Shown here one piece after another: positions 17,767-26,015 of a stretch of 64,000 bases of DNA. The DNA is from Flavobacteriales bacterium (GTDB lineage Bacteria; Bacteroidota; Bacteroidia; Flavobacteriales_G; Salibacteraceae). The DNA lies in the NCBI GenBank assembly GCA_003499525.1, contig DNTB01000066.1:20790-84789 (forward strand), read 5' to 3'. Under the pieces are notes generated by a model. It made no database searches, had not been told where the DNA came from, and saw nothing but the letters and a program-made list of their open reading frames with translations. Position numbers and translations under genes: made by a program. Numbering within the stretch: the stretch's first letter is position 1; the number at the start of each line of letters is the position of its first letter.

Positions 17767-18311
17767 TGAGTTACGAGCCGAACTTAAGAAAGAGATATCA
17801 GGAGAATATCGTTCCTGCATTAATGGAGAAATTTCAGTACTCTTCTATCATGCAGGTACCCAAGCTGGAAAAAATCATCATCAGCCAGGGTGTTGGAAAA
17901 GCGACGTTGGACAAGAAGCTTACGGATAATGCGATTAACGAACTTAGTTTAATCGCAGGTCAACAAGCTGTAGCGACCGTCTCAAAAAAGGACGTTTCAA
18001 ATTTCAAACTGAGAAAGGGAATGGCCATCGGAGCCAAGGTTACACTGCGTGGAGACCGCATGTTTGAATTTCTGGAACGACTTCTTGTTGTTGCACTTCC
18101 AAGAACAAGAGATTTTAGGGGAATCGGAAAAAAGCTGGATGGACGAGGTAATTATACCCTCGGGATCAAAGAGCAGATCATTTTCCCCGAAATAGACATA
18201 GATAAAGTACAAAATATTACAGGGATGGACATCACGTTTGTTACATCAGCCAATACTGATGAAGAAGGCAAAGCACTTCTGGATGCATTAGGATTCCCTT
18301 TTAAAAAATAA
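17766..18311 (+). CDS. rplE: 50S ribosomal protein L5
   Basis: L5 binds 5S rRNA and contacts S13 across the subunit interface. The 181-residue protein includes IMQVPKLEKIIISQGVGKAT, GAKVTLRGDRMFEFLERL and the C-terminal GMDITFVTSANTDEEGKALL. Start overlaps the rplX stop by one base, which suggests translational coupling. Confidence 0.99.
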   Translation: MSYEPNLRKRYQENIVPALMEKFQYSSIMQVPKLEKIIISQGVGKATLDKKLTDNAINELSLIAGQQAVATVSKKDVSNFKLRKGMAIGAKVTLRGDRMFEFLERLLVVALPRTRDFRGIGKKLDGRGNYTLGIKEQIIFPEIDIDKVQNITGMDITFVTSANTDEEGKALLDALGFPFKK

Positions 18312-18326
18312 AATAGGAGCAGATAA

Positions 18327-18596
18327 ATGGCAAAAGAATCGATGAAAGCCCGGGAAAAAAAAAGGGCTAAAATGATCGAAAAGTACTCTGAGAAGAGGGC
18401 TCGTCTAAAAGCTGAAGGCGATTGGGAAGGACTACAAAAGCTTCCAAAAAACTCCAGTAAAGTCCGAGCACACAACAGATGTTCCATTACCGGCCGCCCC
18501 AAAGGGTACATGCGTCAGTTTGGAATATCGAGAGTTACGTTCAGAGAAATGGCAGTTCAGGGGCTTATCCCTGGAGTGAAGAAAGCAAGTTGGTAA
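18327..18596 (+). CDS. rpsN: 30S ribosomal protein S14 (zinc-independent form)
   Basis: S14 is a late-binding protein of the 30S head. The 89-residue product (MAKESMKAREKKRAKM ... GVKKASW) has the long, zinc-independent form: the CxxC pairs of the short S14 are absent and only one Cys (NRCSITGRPKGYMRQFG) is seen. This is the C-minus paralog type that does not depend on zinc supply. Gene order is as usual in the spc region. Confidence 0.98.
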   Translation: MAKESMKAREKKRAKMIEKYSEKRARLKAEGDWEGLQKLPKNSSKVRAHNRCSITGRPKGYMRQFGISRVTFREMAVQGLIPGVKKASW

Positions 18597-18611
18597 GCTA
18601 AAGAAAGAATA

Positions 18612-19007
18612 ATGACGGATCCAATAGCAGATTACCTGACCAGAATTAGAAATGCCCAAAAAGCAGGTCATCGTGTGGTAGAAATACCTAGTTCAGGATT
18701 GAAAAAAGAAATGACAAAAATCCTTTTCGATAAAGGATATATTCTGAACTACAAATTTGAAGATGACAGGCCTGGAGGTAATATCAAGATTGCATTGAAG
18801 TACGACAGAAAGACGATGACACCAGCCATAACTCAGCTAAAAAGAGTAAGTACGCCCGGTCTTCGTAAATATGTTGGATCAACAGAAATACCAAGAGTCC
18901 TGAACGGTATGGGAATAGCAATACTGTCGACATCCAAAGGGGTGATCACCGATAAAGAAGCCAAAGAACTCAACGTCGGCGGAGAAGTACTCTGCTACGT
19001 GTATTAA
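18612..19007 (+). CDS. rpsH: 30S ribosomal protein S8
   Basis: S8 binds helix 21 of 16S rRNA and in E. coli represses the spc operon by binding mRNA near rplE. The 131-residue protein starts MTDPIADYLTRIRNAQKAGH and carries the C-terminal signature with GMGIAILSTSKGVITDKEAK. I did not recognise an S8-binding mimic in the rplX-rplE junction by eye. Confidence 0.99.
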   Translation: MTDPIADYLTRIRNAQKAGHRVVEIPSSGLKKEMTKILFDKGYILNYKFEDDRPGGNIKIALKYDRKTMTPAITQLKRVSTPGLRKYVGSTEIPRVLNGMGIAILSTSKGVITDKEAKELNVGGEVLCYVY

Positions 19008-19031
19008 TTATAATATTAAGAATTTACCAAA

Positions 19032-19583
19032 ATGTCAAGAATAGGTAACCTACCCGTTGCAATCCCATCAGGAGTTGAGGTGAAGATCGATAAAGGAGTC
19101 CTTGCTGTAAAAGGAGCTAAGGGCGAGTTGTCTCAAAATATTGATGAGGATATTGAGGTAAAGATTGAGGACGGAACGATAACCGTTGCCAGAAAATCTG
19201 ATTCAAAAGATCATAGGGCAAAACACGGATTGTACCGGTCCCTGATTAACAATATGATCATTGGAGTTAGTGAAGGTTATAAGCTGGAACTCGAGTTGGT
19301 AGGAGTAGGTTACAGAGCTAACGCTAACGGCCAAAATCTTGAAATGTCTTTGGGCTTTTCCCATAACGTCTTGTTTCAACTTCCGCCGGAGGTTAAAGTT
19401 AGCGCCGTTTCTGAAAGAGGAAAGAGCCCAATTGTAACCCTCGAGTCACATGATAAACAACTTATTGGTATGGTTGCGGCAAAACTGAGATCCTTGAGAA
19501 AACCAGAACCGTATAAAGGAAAAGGTATCAGATTTAAGGGTGAACAGATTAGAAGAAAAGCAGGTAAAGCTGCGGCTAAATAA
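19032..19583 (+). CDS. rplF: 50S ribosomal protein L6
   Basis: L6 lies near the sarcin-ricin loop and the factor-binding site. The 183-residue protein has two similar domains, with MSRIGNLPVAIPSGVEVKI at the start and the signature PEPYKGKGIRFKGEQIRRK in the second domain. Follows rpsH by 24 bp. Confidence 0.99.
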   Translation: MSRIGNLPVAIPSGVEVKIDKGVLAVKGAKGELSQNIDEDIEVKIEDGTITVARKSDSKDHRAKHGLYRSLINNMIIGVSEGYKLELELVGVGYRANANGQNLEMSLGFSHNVLFQLPPEVKVSAVSERGKSPIVTLESHDKQLIGMVAAKLRSLRKPEPYKGKGIRFKGEQIRRKAGKAAAK

Positions 19584-19591
19584 TTTGCGAA

Positions 19592-19948
19592 ATGAGCAAG
19601 AGTAAAGCAGAAAGAAGAGAAAAAATCAGACGAAGAGTCCGCTCCAAGATCAAAGGCACAGCAGATCGCCCAAGACTTGCGGTATACAGAAGCAACAAAG
19701 AGATCTATGCAAATATCGTTGACGATGTTTCAGGAACAACCTTGGTGGCAGCAACGTCATTATCTAAAGAAGGGAACAATTCCAGCATGAATAAAGTAGA
19801 TCAGGCAAAAGAGTTGGGTAAAGAAGTGGCAAAGCTGGCAGCTGAAAAAAACATAGTGGATGTAGTATTCGACAGAAGCGGTTATCTCTATCACGGAAGA
19901 GTGAAAGCATTAGCTGAGGGAGCACGTGAAGGAGGACTAAAATTTTAA
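19592..19948 (+). CDS. rplR: 50S ribosomal protein L18
   Basis: L18 binds 5S rRNA and with L5 brings it to the central protuberance. The 118-residue protein shows a basic N-terminus (EKIRRRVRSKIKGTADRPRL), the RLAVYRSNKEIYANIVDD strand region and the C-terminal RSGYLYHGRVKALAEGAREGG, here in parts. Followed 3 bp later by rpsE. Confidence 0.99.
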   Translation: MSKSKAERREKIRRRVRSKIKGTADRPRLAVYRSNKEIYANIVDDVSGTTLVAATSLSKEGNNSSMNKVDQAKELGKEVAKLAAEKNIVDVVFDRSGYLYHGRVKALAEGAREGGLKF

Positions 19949-19951
19949 TTA

Positions 19952-20467
19952 ATGGCAAAGAGCGTTCAAAAAATTAGATCAGCAGAAATTGAGCTGAAAG
20001 ACAGATTGGTAAACATCAGAAGAGTAACCAAAGTAACCAAAGGGGGACGTACTTTTTCTTTCTCCGCTATGGTCGTTGTTGGTGATGAAAATGGTGTGGT
20101 AGGAGTTGGTCAGGGCAAGGCGAAAGAAGTCACTGGAGCTATTGCCAAAGGGATCGATTCAGCTAAGAAAAACCTGATTAAAGTGCCGCTTGTAAAAGGC
20201 ACCATTCCACATGAACAAACCGGTAAATATGGAGGGGCACGAGTATTGATCAAGCCAGCTTCAAACGGTACCGGCGTTATAGCAGGAGGTGCGATGAGAG
20301 CTGTATTGGAGAGTGTTGGTGTTAAGGATGTATTGGCAAAATCAAAGGGATCCTCTAATCCTACTAATTTGGTTAAAGCTACAATGGATGCTTTGGTGCA
20401 ATTAAGAGATGTAAATCAAATCGCTCGTTTAAGAGGCGTATCTGTCGAGAAAGTATTCAAAGGGTAA
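19952..20467 (+). CDS. rpsE: 30S ribosomal protein S5
   Basis: S5 acts in translational accuracy and mRNA unwinding together with S3 and S4. The 171-residue protein has the double-stranded RNA-binding-like domain with KVTKGGRTFSFSAMVVVGDE and the second domain with GAIAKGIDSAKKNL and KSKGSSNPTNLVKATMDAL. Standard length and order. Confidence 0.99.
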   Translation: MAKSVQKIRSAEIELKDRLVNIRRVTKVTKGGRTFSFSAMVVVGDENGVVGVGQGKAKEVTGAIAKGIDSAKKNLIKVPLVKGTIPHEQTGKYGGARVLIKPASNGTGVIAGGAMRAVLESVGVKDVLAKSKGSSNPTNLVKATMDALVQLRDVNQIARLRGVSVEKVFKG

Positions 20468-20473
20468 GAAAAG

Positions 20474-20653
20474 ATGGGAAAAATTAGGGTAACACAGGTA
20501 AAATCGGACATCAAGAGACCATCAGATCAAAAAGCCACATTGGTTGCTCTTGGGTTGGGTAGAATTAATAAAACCGTTGAACACGAGGGAACCCCTCAAA
20601 TCATGGGAATGATCAAGAAAGTTCAGCACCTGGTAAAAACAGAGACTGCATAA
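20474..20653 (+). CDS. rpmD: 50S ribosomal protein L30
   Basis: Small 50S protein, 59 residues (MGKIRVTQVKSDIKRPSDQK ... VKTETA). I identified it by translating the 185-bp gap between rpsE and rplO. The L30 signature region (QKATLVALGLGRINKTVEH) is present, and its position before rplO is the expected one. It starts 6 bp after rpsE and ends 1 bp before the rplO start. Confidence 0.97.
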   Translation: MGKIRVTQVKSDIKRPSDQKATLVALGLGRINKTVEHEGTPQIMGMIKKVQHLVKTETA

Positions 20654-20654
20654 C

Positions 20655-21101
20655 ATGGAACTGAATAACCTTAAGCCTGCCAAGGGCTCAGTAAAAAACA
20701 AAACCCGAAAAGGGAGAGGACAAGGATCTGGCAAAGGAGGAACCTCAACAAGAGGCCACAAAGGAGCCAAGTCACGTTCCGGATACAGTAAAAAAATCGG
20801 TTTTGAAGGTGGGCAAATGCCACTCCAAAGGCGAGTTCCGAAATTTGGATTCAAAAGCCTGAACCGCATAGAATACAAGGCCGTAAATCTCGATGCACTC
20901 CAAAAACTATCCGATGAGTTTAAGGTGGAGGAAATCACTATAAATACCCTCATCGAGCACGGTTTGGCAAATACTAAAGACAGAATTAAAATACTTGGCA
21001 GAGGTAAACTTACCAGCAAAGTAAATGTAGAAGCTCACGGATTCTCTGAGGCTGCGAAAAAGGCAATTGAAGCAAACGGTGGTGAAGTGAAAACGGTATA
21101 A
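20655..21101 (+). CDS. rplO: 50S ribosomal protein L15
   Basis: L15 is a late assembly protein whose long basic N-terminal tail threads through 23S rRNA. The 148-residue protein has the Gly/Lys/Arg-rich tail (KGRGQGSGKGGTSTRGHKGA, GYSKKIGFEGGQMPLQRRVP) and the globular C-terminus with LTSKVNVEAHGFSEAAKKAI. Followed 4 bp later by secY. Confidence 0.99.
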   Translation: MELNNLKPAKGSVKNKTRKGRGQGSGKGGTSTRGHKGAKSRSGYSKKIGFEGGQMPLQRRVPKFGFKSLNRIEYKAVNLDALQKLSDEFKVEEITINTLIEHGLANTKDRIKILGRGKLTSKVNVEAHGFSEAAKKAIEANGGEVKTV

Positions 21102-21105
21102 CCGT

Positions 21106-22440
21106 ATGAAGAGATTTATTGATACTATAGTTAATATTTACAAGATTGAAGAGCTGAGAAACCGGATTCTTCTAACTCTTGGGTTTATTCTTATTTACAG
21201 GTTAGGGTCCTTTGTGGTACTGCCGGGAGTAGACCCTATTGAATTGGAAAGAGTATCAGAAGGAGCAACAGGTCTTGCAGCTTTATTAAATCTTTTTGCA
21301 GGAGGAGCCTTCTCCAGAGCTTCTGTTTTTGCTCTTGGAATTATGCCCTATATCTCGGCATCCATTGTGATGCAGCTGCTTGGTATAGCAGTGCCCTCCA
21401 TTCAAAAAATGCAGAAAGAAGGAGAAAGTGGAAGAAATAAAATAAACCAGTGGACCCGATTTCTAACCATAGCTATTACCATTGGGCAGGCACCAGGTTA
21501 TCTGGCACTCCAGGTTCCACAACAGGCCATAGTAAATCCAGGATTCTGGACCTTTACACTCCCATCAATTATCATCCTCACTACTGGTACATTATTCGTA
21601 ATGTGGCTGGGCGAGAAGATTACAGACAGAGGTATAGGGAATGGGATTTCACTGATCATCATGATCGGAATTATTGCCAACCTGCCTACAGCATTCCTTT
21701 TTGAGTGGGATCATCAAATGGGCGATACCGGTGGAGGTTTAGTAGTTCTTCTCGTGGAAATTGCGATACTGCTGGCTGTCATTTTGGTTACTGTTCTTCT
21801 GGTGCAGGGAGTCCGTAGAATTCCTATTCAGTTTGCCAAGAAGATGCTGGGTAATCAACAGGTGCAAGGCGCAAGACAATTCATTCCACTTAAGGTGAAT
21901 GCTGCCGGTGTAATGCCGATCATCTTTGCGCAGGCTTTGATGATGCTCCCCATAACGTTGGTGAACTTTTCACAATCTGATGAATTGACCACCTTCGCTG
22001 CAATATTTAATGACTTTAGCGGATTTTGGTACAATTTCATTTTTGCAATGCTTATCATCGTATTCACCTATTTCTACACCGCTATCACTGTGAACCCACA
22101 GCAAATGGCGGATGATTTGAAGAAGAATGGAGGATTCATACCTGGAGTTAAACCGGGGAGGGATACGGCCAACTTTATTGACACCATTTTGTCGAGAATA
22201 ACATTCCCGGGAAGTATATTTCTTGCCATAATCGCTATTCTACCGGCTTTTGCGATAAAAGCGGGAGTAACGACCAATTTCGCCATATTTTTTGGTGGAA
22301 CTTCACTTCTTATTATGGTTGGAGTAATTCTCGATACACTACAACAAATTGAAAGCTATTTATTAATGCGACACTACGACGGTCTGATGAAATCAGGTAA
22401 ACTGAAAGGCCGTGCTGGTGCATTTGGTATGACAGGGTAA
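21106..22440 (+). CDS. secY: Preprotein translocase subunit SecY
   Basis: Channel-forming subunit of the SecYEG translocon in the inner membrane. The 444-residue protein has about ten hydrophobic segments, starting with RILLTLGFILIYRLGSFVVL, the plug region after LFAGGAFSRASVFALGIMPY, and the cytoplasmic loop with GGFIPGVKPGRDTANFID and the following ITFPGSIFL. All features are of a housekeeping SecY. infA follows directly; the map gene between secY and infA of Bacteroides-type operons and adk are absent. Confidence 0.99.
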   Translation: MKRFIDTIVNIYKIEELRNRILLTLGFILIYRLGSFVVLPGVDPIELERVSEGATGLAALLNLFAGGAFSRASVFALGIMPYISASIVMQLLGIAVPSIQKMQKEGESGRNKINQWTRFLTIAITIGQAPGYLALQVPQQAIVNPGFWTFTLPSIIILTTGTLFVMWLGEKITDRGIGNGISLIIMIGIIANLPTAFLFEWDHQMGDTGGGLVVLLVEIAILLAVILVTVLLVQGVRRIPIQFAKKMLGNQQVQGARQFIPLKVNAAGVMPIIFAQALMMLPITLVNFSQSDELTTFAAIFNDFSGFWYNFIFAMLIIVFTYFYTAITVNPQQMADDLKKNGGFIPGVKPGRDTANFIDTILSRITFPGSIFLAIIAILPAFAIKAGVTTNFAIFFGGTSLLIMVGVILDTLQQIESYLLMRHYDGLMKSGKLKGRAGAFGMTG

Positions 22441-22445
22441 ATTTT

Positions 22446-22664
22446 ATGGCAAAACAACCATCGATAGAACAAGACGGAGAAATTAAGGAAGCACTTCCTA
22501 ACGCTTTTTTTAGGGTAGAGCTAGAAAATGGTCATGTAATACTGGCTCATATTTCTGGAAAGATGAGACAGTACTACATCAAAATCTTGCCCGGAGACAA
22601 AGTAAAAGTGGAAATGTCCCCTTATGACCTTACCAGAGGACGAATAACCTATCGATATAAATAG
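22446..22664 (+). CDS. infA: Translation initiation factor IF-1
   Basis: IF-1 blocks the A site during initiation. The 72-residue OB-fold protein (MAKQPSIEQDGEIKEALPNA, then FRVELENGHVILAHISGKMR and DLTRGRITYRYK) is a standard member. It starts 5 bp after secY and precedes rpmJ by 6 bp. Confidence 0.99.
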   Translation: MAKQPSIEQDGEIKEALPNAFFRVELENGHVILAHISGKMRQYYIKILPGDKVKVEMSPYDLTRGRITYRYK

Positions 22665-22670
22665 GAAATT

Positions 22671-22787
22671 ATGAAAGTCAGAGCATCATTAAAGAAGCGC
22701 AGTGCGGATTGCAAGATCGTCCGAAGAAAAGGGCGATTATATGTGATCAATAAAAAGAACCCAAAATTTAAACAACGCCAAGGTTAA
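22671..22787 (+). CDS. rpmJ: 50S ribosomal protein L36 (zinc-independent form)
   Basis: Smallest 50S protein, 38 residues, starting MKVRASLKKRSADCKIVRRK and ending KNPKFKQRQG. I found it by reading the 134-bp gap between infA and rpsM. Zinc-binding L36 has a CxxC-Cx-H set; here only one Cys (ADCK) remains, so this is the C-minus form. The basic KIVRRKGRLYVI core and the place after infA are diagnostic. Confidence 0.96.
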   Translation: MKVRASLKKRSADCKIVRRKGRLYVINKKNPKFKQRQG

Positions 22788-22798
22788 TCAGATAAGAT

Positions 22799-23176
22799 AT
22801 GGCAAGGATTGCAGGTATAGATTTACCAAGAAATAAAAAAGGAAAAATTGGACTGACCTACATTTTCGGTATAGGTCGCTCAATGGCTGAAAACATATTG
22901 ACCAAAGCAGAGGTCGAACCTGATAAGAAAGTACAGGATTGGTCCGACGATGAACTGGCAAGAATTCGACTCTTCATTAATGAAAACTTGAAGGTTGAAG
23001 GCGCATTGCGTTCTGAAGTTCAAACGAACATCAAGCGTTTAATGGATATCGGTTCTTATCGTGGGGTGCGTCATCGAGCGGGATTGCCGTTAAGAGGCCA
23101 GCGAACCAAGAATAATTCCCGAACTAGAAAAGGGAAACGTAAGACAGTAGCAAATAAAAAAGGCGTTGTCAAATAG
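22799..23176 (+). CDS. rpsM: 30S ribosomal protein S13
   Basis: S13 sits at the top of the 30S head, contacts L5 and the P-site tRNA. The 125-residue protein starts MARIAGIDLPRNKKGKIGLT and contains the helix-two-turn-helix region and the signature YRGVRHRAGLPLRGQRTKNN with the basic C-terminal tail that reaches the tRNAs. Confidence 0.99.
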   Translation: MARIAGIDLPRNKKGKIGLTYIFGIGRSMAENILTKAEVEPDKKVQDWSDDELARIRLFINENLKVEGALRSEVQTNIKRLMDIGSYRGVRHRAGLPLRGQRTKNNSRTRKGKRKTVANKKGVVK

Positions 23177-23186
23177 ATTATAGAGC

Positions 23187-23570
23187 ATGGCGAAATCAAC
23201 AGGAAAAAAGAAAAAGGTTAGAGTGGATTCTAATGGTCAGATCCATATCCATTCATCTTTTAACAATATTATTATTTCCATTGCGAACTCAACTGGTCAG
23301 GTAATATCATGGTCATCAGCAGGTAAGCAAGGATTTAGAGGGTCAAAAAAGAACACCCCTTATGCAGCACAGGTAGCTGCAGAGGACTGCGGTAAAGTAG
23401 CATTTGACCTCGGTATGAGAAAAGCAACTGTTTATGTAAAAGGACCGGGGTCAGGAAGAGAATCTGCGATCAGATCTATCCATAACCTGGGAATTGAAGT
23501 GGTAGAGATAATAGATGTTACTCCTCTGCCGCACAACGGCTGCCGCCCACCAAAGAAAAGAAGAGTTTAA
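23187..23570 (+). CDS. rpsK: 30S ribosomal protein S11
   Basis: S11 forms the platform of the 30S subunit near the mRNA exit. The 127-residue protein has a Lys-rich start (MAKSTGKKKKVRVDSNGQ), the HIHSSFNNIIISIANSTGQV strand and the C-terminal signature DVTPLPHNGCRPPKKRRV. Confidence 0.99.
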   Translation: MAKSTGKKKKVRVDSNGQIHIHSSFNNIIISIANSTGQVISWSSAGKQGFRGSKKNTPYAAQVAAEDCGKVAFDLGMRKATVYVKGPGSGRESAIRSIHNLGIEVVEIIDVTPLPHNGCRPPKKRRV

Positions 23571-23597
23571 TAGCAAGCATATTTAGTACTACAAAGC

Positions 23598-24203
23598 ATG
23601 GCAAGATACAGAGGCCCAAAGACCAAAATTGCTCGAAAATTCAGGGAACCCATTTTTGGTCCTGATAAAGCACTCGAAAAGAAGAATTATCCTCCCGGAC
23701 AGCACGGCCCGAATAAAAGACGCATGAAGCAGTCTGAATACGCCGTTCAGTTGGCAGAAAAGCAAAAGGCAAAATATACCTATGGTATTCTCGAGCGTCA
23801 GTTTGAGAATCTATTCGATAAAGCTTCAAGAGCAAAAGGAATTACAGGAGAGAATCTACTTCAGTTGTGTGAATCAAGATTGGATAATACCGTTTTTCGT
23901 TTAGGGATTTCTAATTCCAGAAGAGGTGCCCGCCAATTGGTATCACATCGACACATAACGGTAAATGGAGAAGTGGTTAATATCCCTTCCTACAACCTCA
24001 AACCTGGGGATGTAGTAGCCGTTAGAGAACGATCAAAAGCAAACACAATGATCGTGGAATCGGTGAACGGATCTGTTCTTTCAGCTCCATGGCTGGAATT
24101 TGATAAGACTGAACTTGCAGGTAAGTTTCTAAGCATTCCAAGAAGAGAAGATATTCCAGAGAATATCAAAGAGCAACTTATCGTTGAATTGTATTCTAAA
24201 TAA
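23598..24203 (+). CDS. rpsD: 30S ribosomal protein S4
   Basis: S4 nucleates 30S body assembly and lines the mRNA entry. The 201-residue protein starts MARYRGPKTKIARKFREPIF, and has the S4 RNA-binding domain (LCESRLDNTVFRLGISNSRR, QLVSHRHITVNGEVVNIPSY). In E. coli S4 represses the alpha operon; no pseudoknot was recognised by eye in front of rpsM. The N-terminal zinc-type Cys cluster of some S4 proteins is absent. Confidence 0.99.
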   Translation: MARYRGPKTKIARKFREPIFGPDKALEKKNYPPGQHGPNKRRMKQSEYAVQLAEKQKAKYTYGILERQFENLFDKASRAKGITGENLLQLCESRLDNTVFRLGISNSRRGARQLVSHRHITVNGEVVNIPSYNLKPGDVVAVRERSKANTMIVESVNGSVLSAPWLEFDKTELAGKFLSIPRREDIPENIKEQLIVELYSK

Positions 24204-24227
24204 TAATCGAAATCAACAAATCAAATT

Positions 24228-25220
24228 ATGGCAATATTAGATTTCCAAAAGCCGGATAAGGTAATTATGATCAGTTCTGACGATAAGTCAGGCATTTTTG
24301 AATTCAGACCACTAGAGCCGGGATATGGAATAACAATAGGTAATGCGCTGAGAAGAATTCTCCTTTCATCGTTAGAAGGGTTTGCCATTACATCAGTCAA
24401 AATAGAAGGAATCGATCATGAATTCTCTACCATTAGAGGAGTCATTGAAGATGTAACTGAAATTTGCCTTAACCTGAAACAGGTAGTTTTTAAAAGACAA
24501 ATTGAAGATACGGATAATGAAAGACTAATGGTAAAAGTTACTGGTCAGAAGCAATTCAAAGCTGGTGACATTGGTAATTATACTTCCGCATTTCAGGTTT
24601 TAAATCCCGATCTTGTTATTTGTAACATGGATGAGTCCATAGTTCTACAAATGGAGATCCAAATCGGAAAAGGGCGAGGCTACGTTTTTGCAGAGGACAA
24701 TAAATCGGCTTCCGCCCCACTCGGAGAGATAGCACTGGATGCAACTTACACTCCAATCAGAAAAGTAAATTCCAAAATTGAAAACTTTAGGGTAGAACAA
24801 AAAACTGATTACGAGAAGCTCATCATGGAAGTGGATACAAACGGTTCCATTACTCCTAAAGATGCCTTGAGTGAAGCGGCAAAAATTCTGATTCATCATT
24901 TTATGCTCTTTTCAGATGAGAAAATTTCATTGGAAACGCAGGATAAGTCTTCTGAGGAAGAGTTTGATGAAACATCATTGCATATGCGACAGCTGCTTAA
25001 GACCAAACTCAATGACCTAGACCTGAGTGTCAGAGCTTTGAACTGTTTGAAAGCGGCAGAGGTCTATACCTTGGGAGAGCTCGTGACCTACCAAAGAAAT
25101 GACTTATTGAAATTTAGAAACTTTGGTAAGAAGTCTCTCACTGAACTTGATGAACTTGTTGAAAAGAAAGGATTGGCCTTCGGTATGAACGTATCAAAAT
25201 ACAAACTGGACAAGGACTAA
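24228..25220 (+). CDS. rpoA: RNA polymerase alpha subunit
   Basis: Alpha dimerises to start RNA polymerase assembly and contacts upstream DNA and activators through its C-terminal domain. The 330-residue protein shows the N-terminal dimer domain (GYGITIGNALRRILLSSLEG, VTEICLNLK) and the alpha-CTD helix-hairpin-helix (LDLSVRALNCLKAAEVYTLG, FRNFGKKSLTELDELVEKKG). Located between rpsD and rplQ as in most bacteria. Confidence 0.99.
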   Translation: MAILDFQKPDKVIMISSDDKSGIFEFRPLEPGYGITIGNALRRILLSSLEGFAITSVKIEGIDHEFSTIRGVIEDVTEICLNLKQVVFKRQIEDTDNERLMVKVTGQKQFKAGDIGNYTSAFQVLNPDLVICNMDESIVLQMEIQIGKGRGYVFAEDNKSASAPLGEIALDATYTPIRKVNSKIENFRVEQKTDYEKLIMEVDTNGSITPKDALSEAAKILIHHFMLFSDEKISLETQDKSSEEEFDETSLHMRQLLKTKLNDLDLSVRALNCLKAAEVYTLGELVTYQRNDLLKFRNFGKKSLTELDELVEKKGLAFGMNVSKYKLDKD

Positions 25221-25249
25221 TTTGCTGAAGATAAAAAGAGGATTTTAAG

Positions 25250-25888
25250 ATGAGACACCAAAAGGGATTTAATAAACTTGGCCGGAAAAGTGCACACCGA
25301 AAGGCGATGTTGCAGAATATGGCCTGTTCATTGATCGAGCATAAAAGGATCAATACGACAGTGGCCAAAGCCAAAGCACTTCGGGGTTTTGTGGAGCCCT
25401 TGATTACAAAATCCAGAGTGGATACCATGCATTCCCGAAGAATCGTATTCGGTCATCTACAGGACAAAGAAGCTGTAACAGAGCTCTTTAGAGAGGTAGC
25501 GCCTAAAATTGGTGAAAGACCAGGCGGTTACACTCGCATCATAAAAACTGGATTTAGAATTGGTGACGGCGCCGAAATGTGTATGATAGAGCTTGTTGAC
25601 TTCAACGATGTCTATTCAAAAGAAGCTGGCAAAAAGAAGAGAAGAAGGAGAAGAAGAGGAGCCGGTACAGGGTCTGCACAAGCATCCCCAGCAACAGAGG
25701 TTGTTGAAAACAAGAAGGAAGAATCCGCAGATCAGGTTGAGGCGGTTGCCGAAGAAGCCACTACAGAGGAGACAGCTGTTGAGGAGACTCCTGCTGAAAC
25801 TGCTGAAAATCAAGTAGAAGGTAAGGCGGAAGACATACCATCCGAAGAAAAAAAGAATGAAGAAGGTGATAAAGAAATAAAAGAATAG
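25250..25888 (+). CDS. rplQ: 50S ribosomal protein L17 with long acidic tail
   Basis: L17 is a 50S protein near the tunnel exit. Residues 1-120 are the normal domain (MRHQKGFNKLGRKSAHRKAM ... GDGAEMCMIELVDFND). After it comes a stretch of basic residues (KKKRRRRRRG) and then about 75 residues dominated by Glu, Ala, Thr and Lys, so the protein has 212 residues against about 120 in E. coli. Shorter tails are known in Bacteroidota L17; the polybasic plus polyacidic arrangement here is striking. Last gene of the array, 32 bp before a strong terminator. Confidence 0.98.
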   Translation: MRHQKGFNKLGRKSAHRKAMLQNMACSLIEHKRINTTVAKAKALRGFVEPLITKSRVDTMHSRRIVFGHLQDKEAVTELFREVAPKIGERPGGYTRIIKTGFRIGDGAEMCMIELVDFNDVYSKEAGKKKRRRRRRGAGTGSAQASPATEVVENKKEESADQVEAVAEEATTEETAVEETPAETAENQVEGKAEDIPSEEKKNEEGDKEIKE

Positions 25889-25920
25889 ATATCTATATAC
25901 CAGAACCTATTCAACAATGA

Positions 25921-25948
25921 GGCGGTGGATGATTTCACCGCCTTTTTT
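25921..25948 (+). terminator. Rho-independent terminator of the ribosomal protein array
   Basis: GGCGGTG (25921-25927) and CACCGCC (25936-25942) form a perfect 7-bp GC-rich stem with an 8-base loop, followed by six T. It lies 32 bp after the rplQ stop and marks the end of a transcription unit of about 16.9 kb. Confidence 0.9.
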
Positions 25949-26015
25949 ATGCTCTTCTGCGAGATATTGCCTTATTTTGAGCCCAGTTTTATCTGAACGT
26001 TTTCATCGAATATTT

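Noticed and set aside
20522..21019. Open frame of 165 codons on the minus strand over rpmD-rplO
   Set aside because: Antisense to two conserved ribosomal genes; composition is that of a shadow frame.
25917..26015. Longer N-terminus for carA
   Set aside because: It would read through the rplQ terminator and adds 33 residues not typical of CarA; ATG 26016 fits the family.
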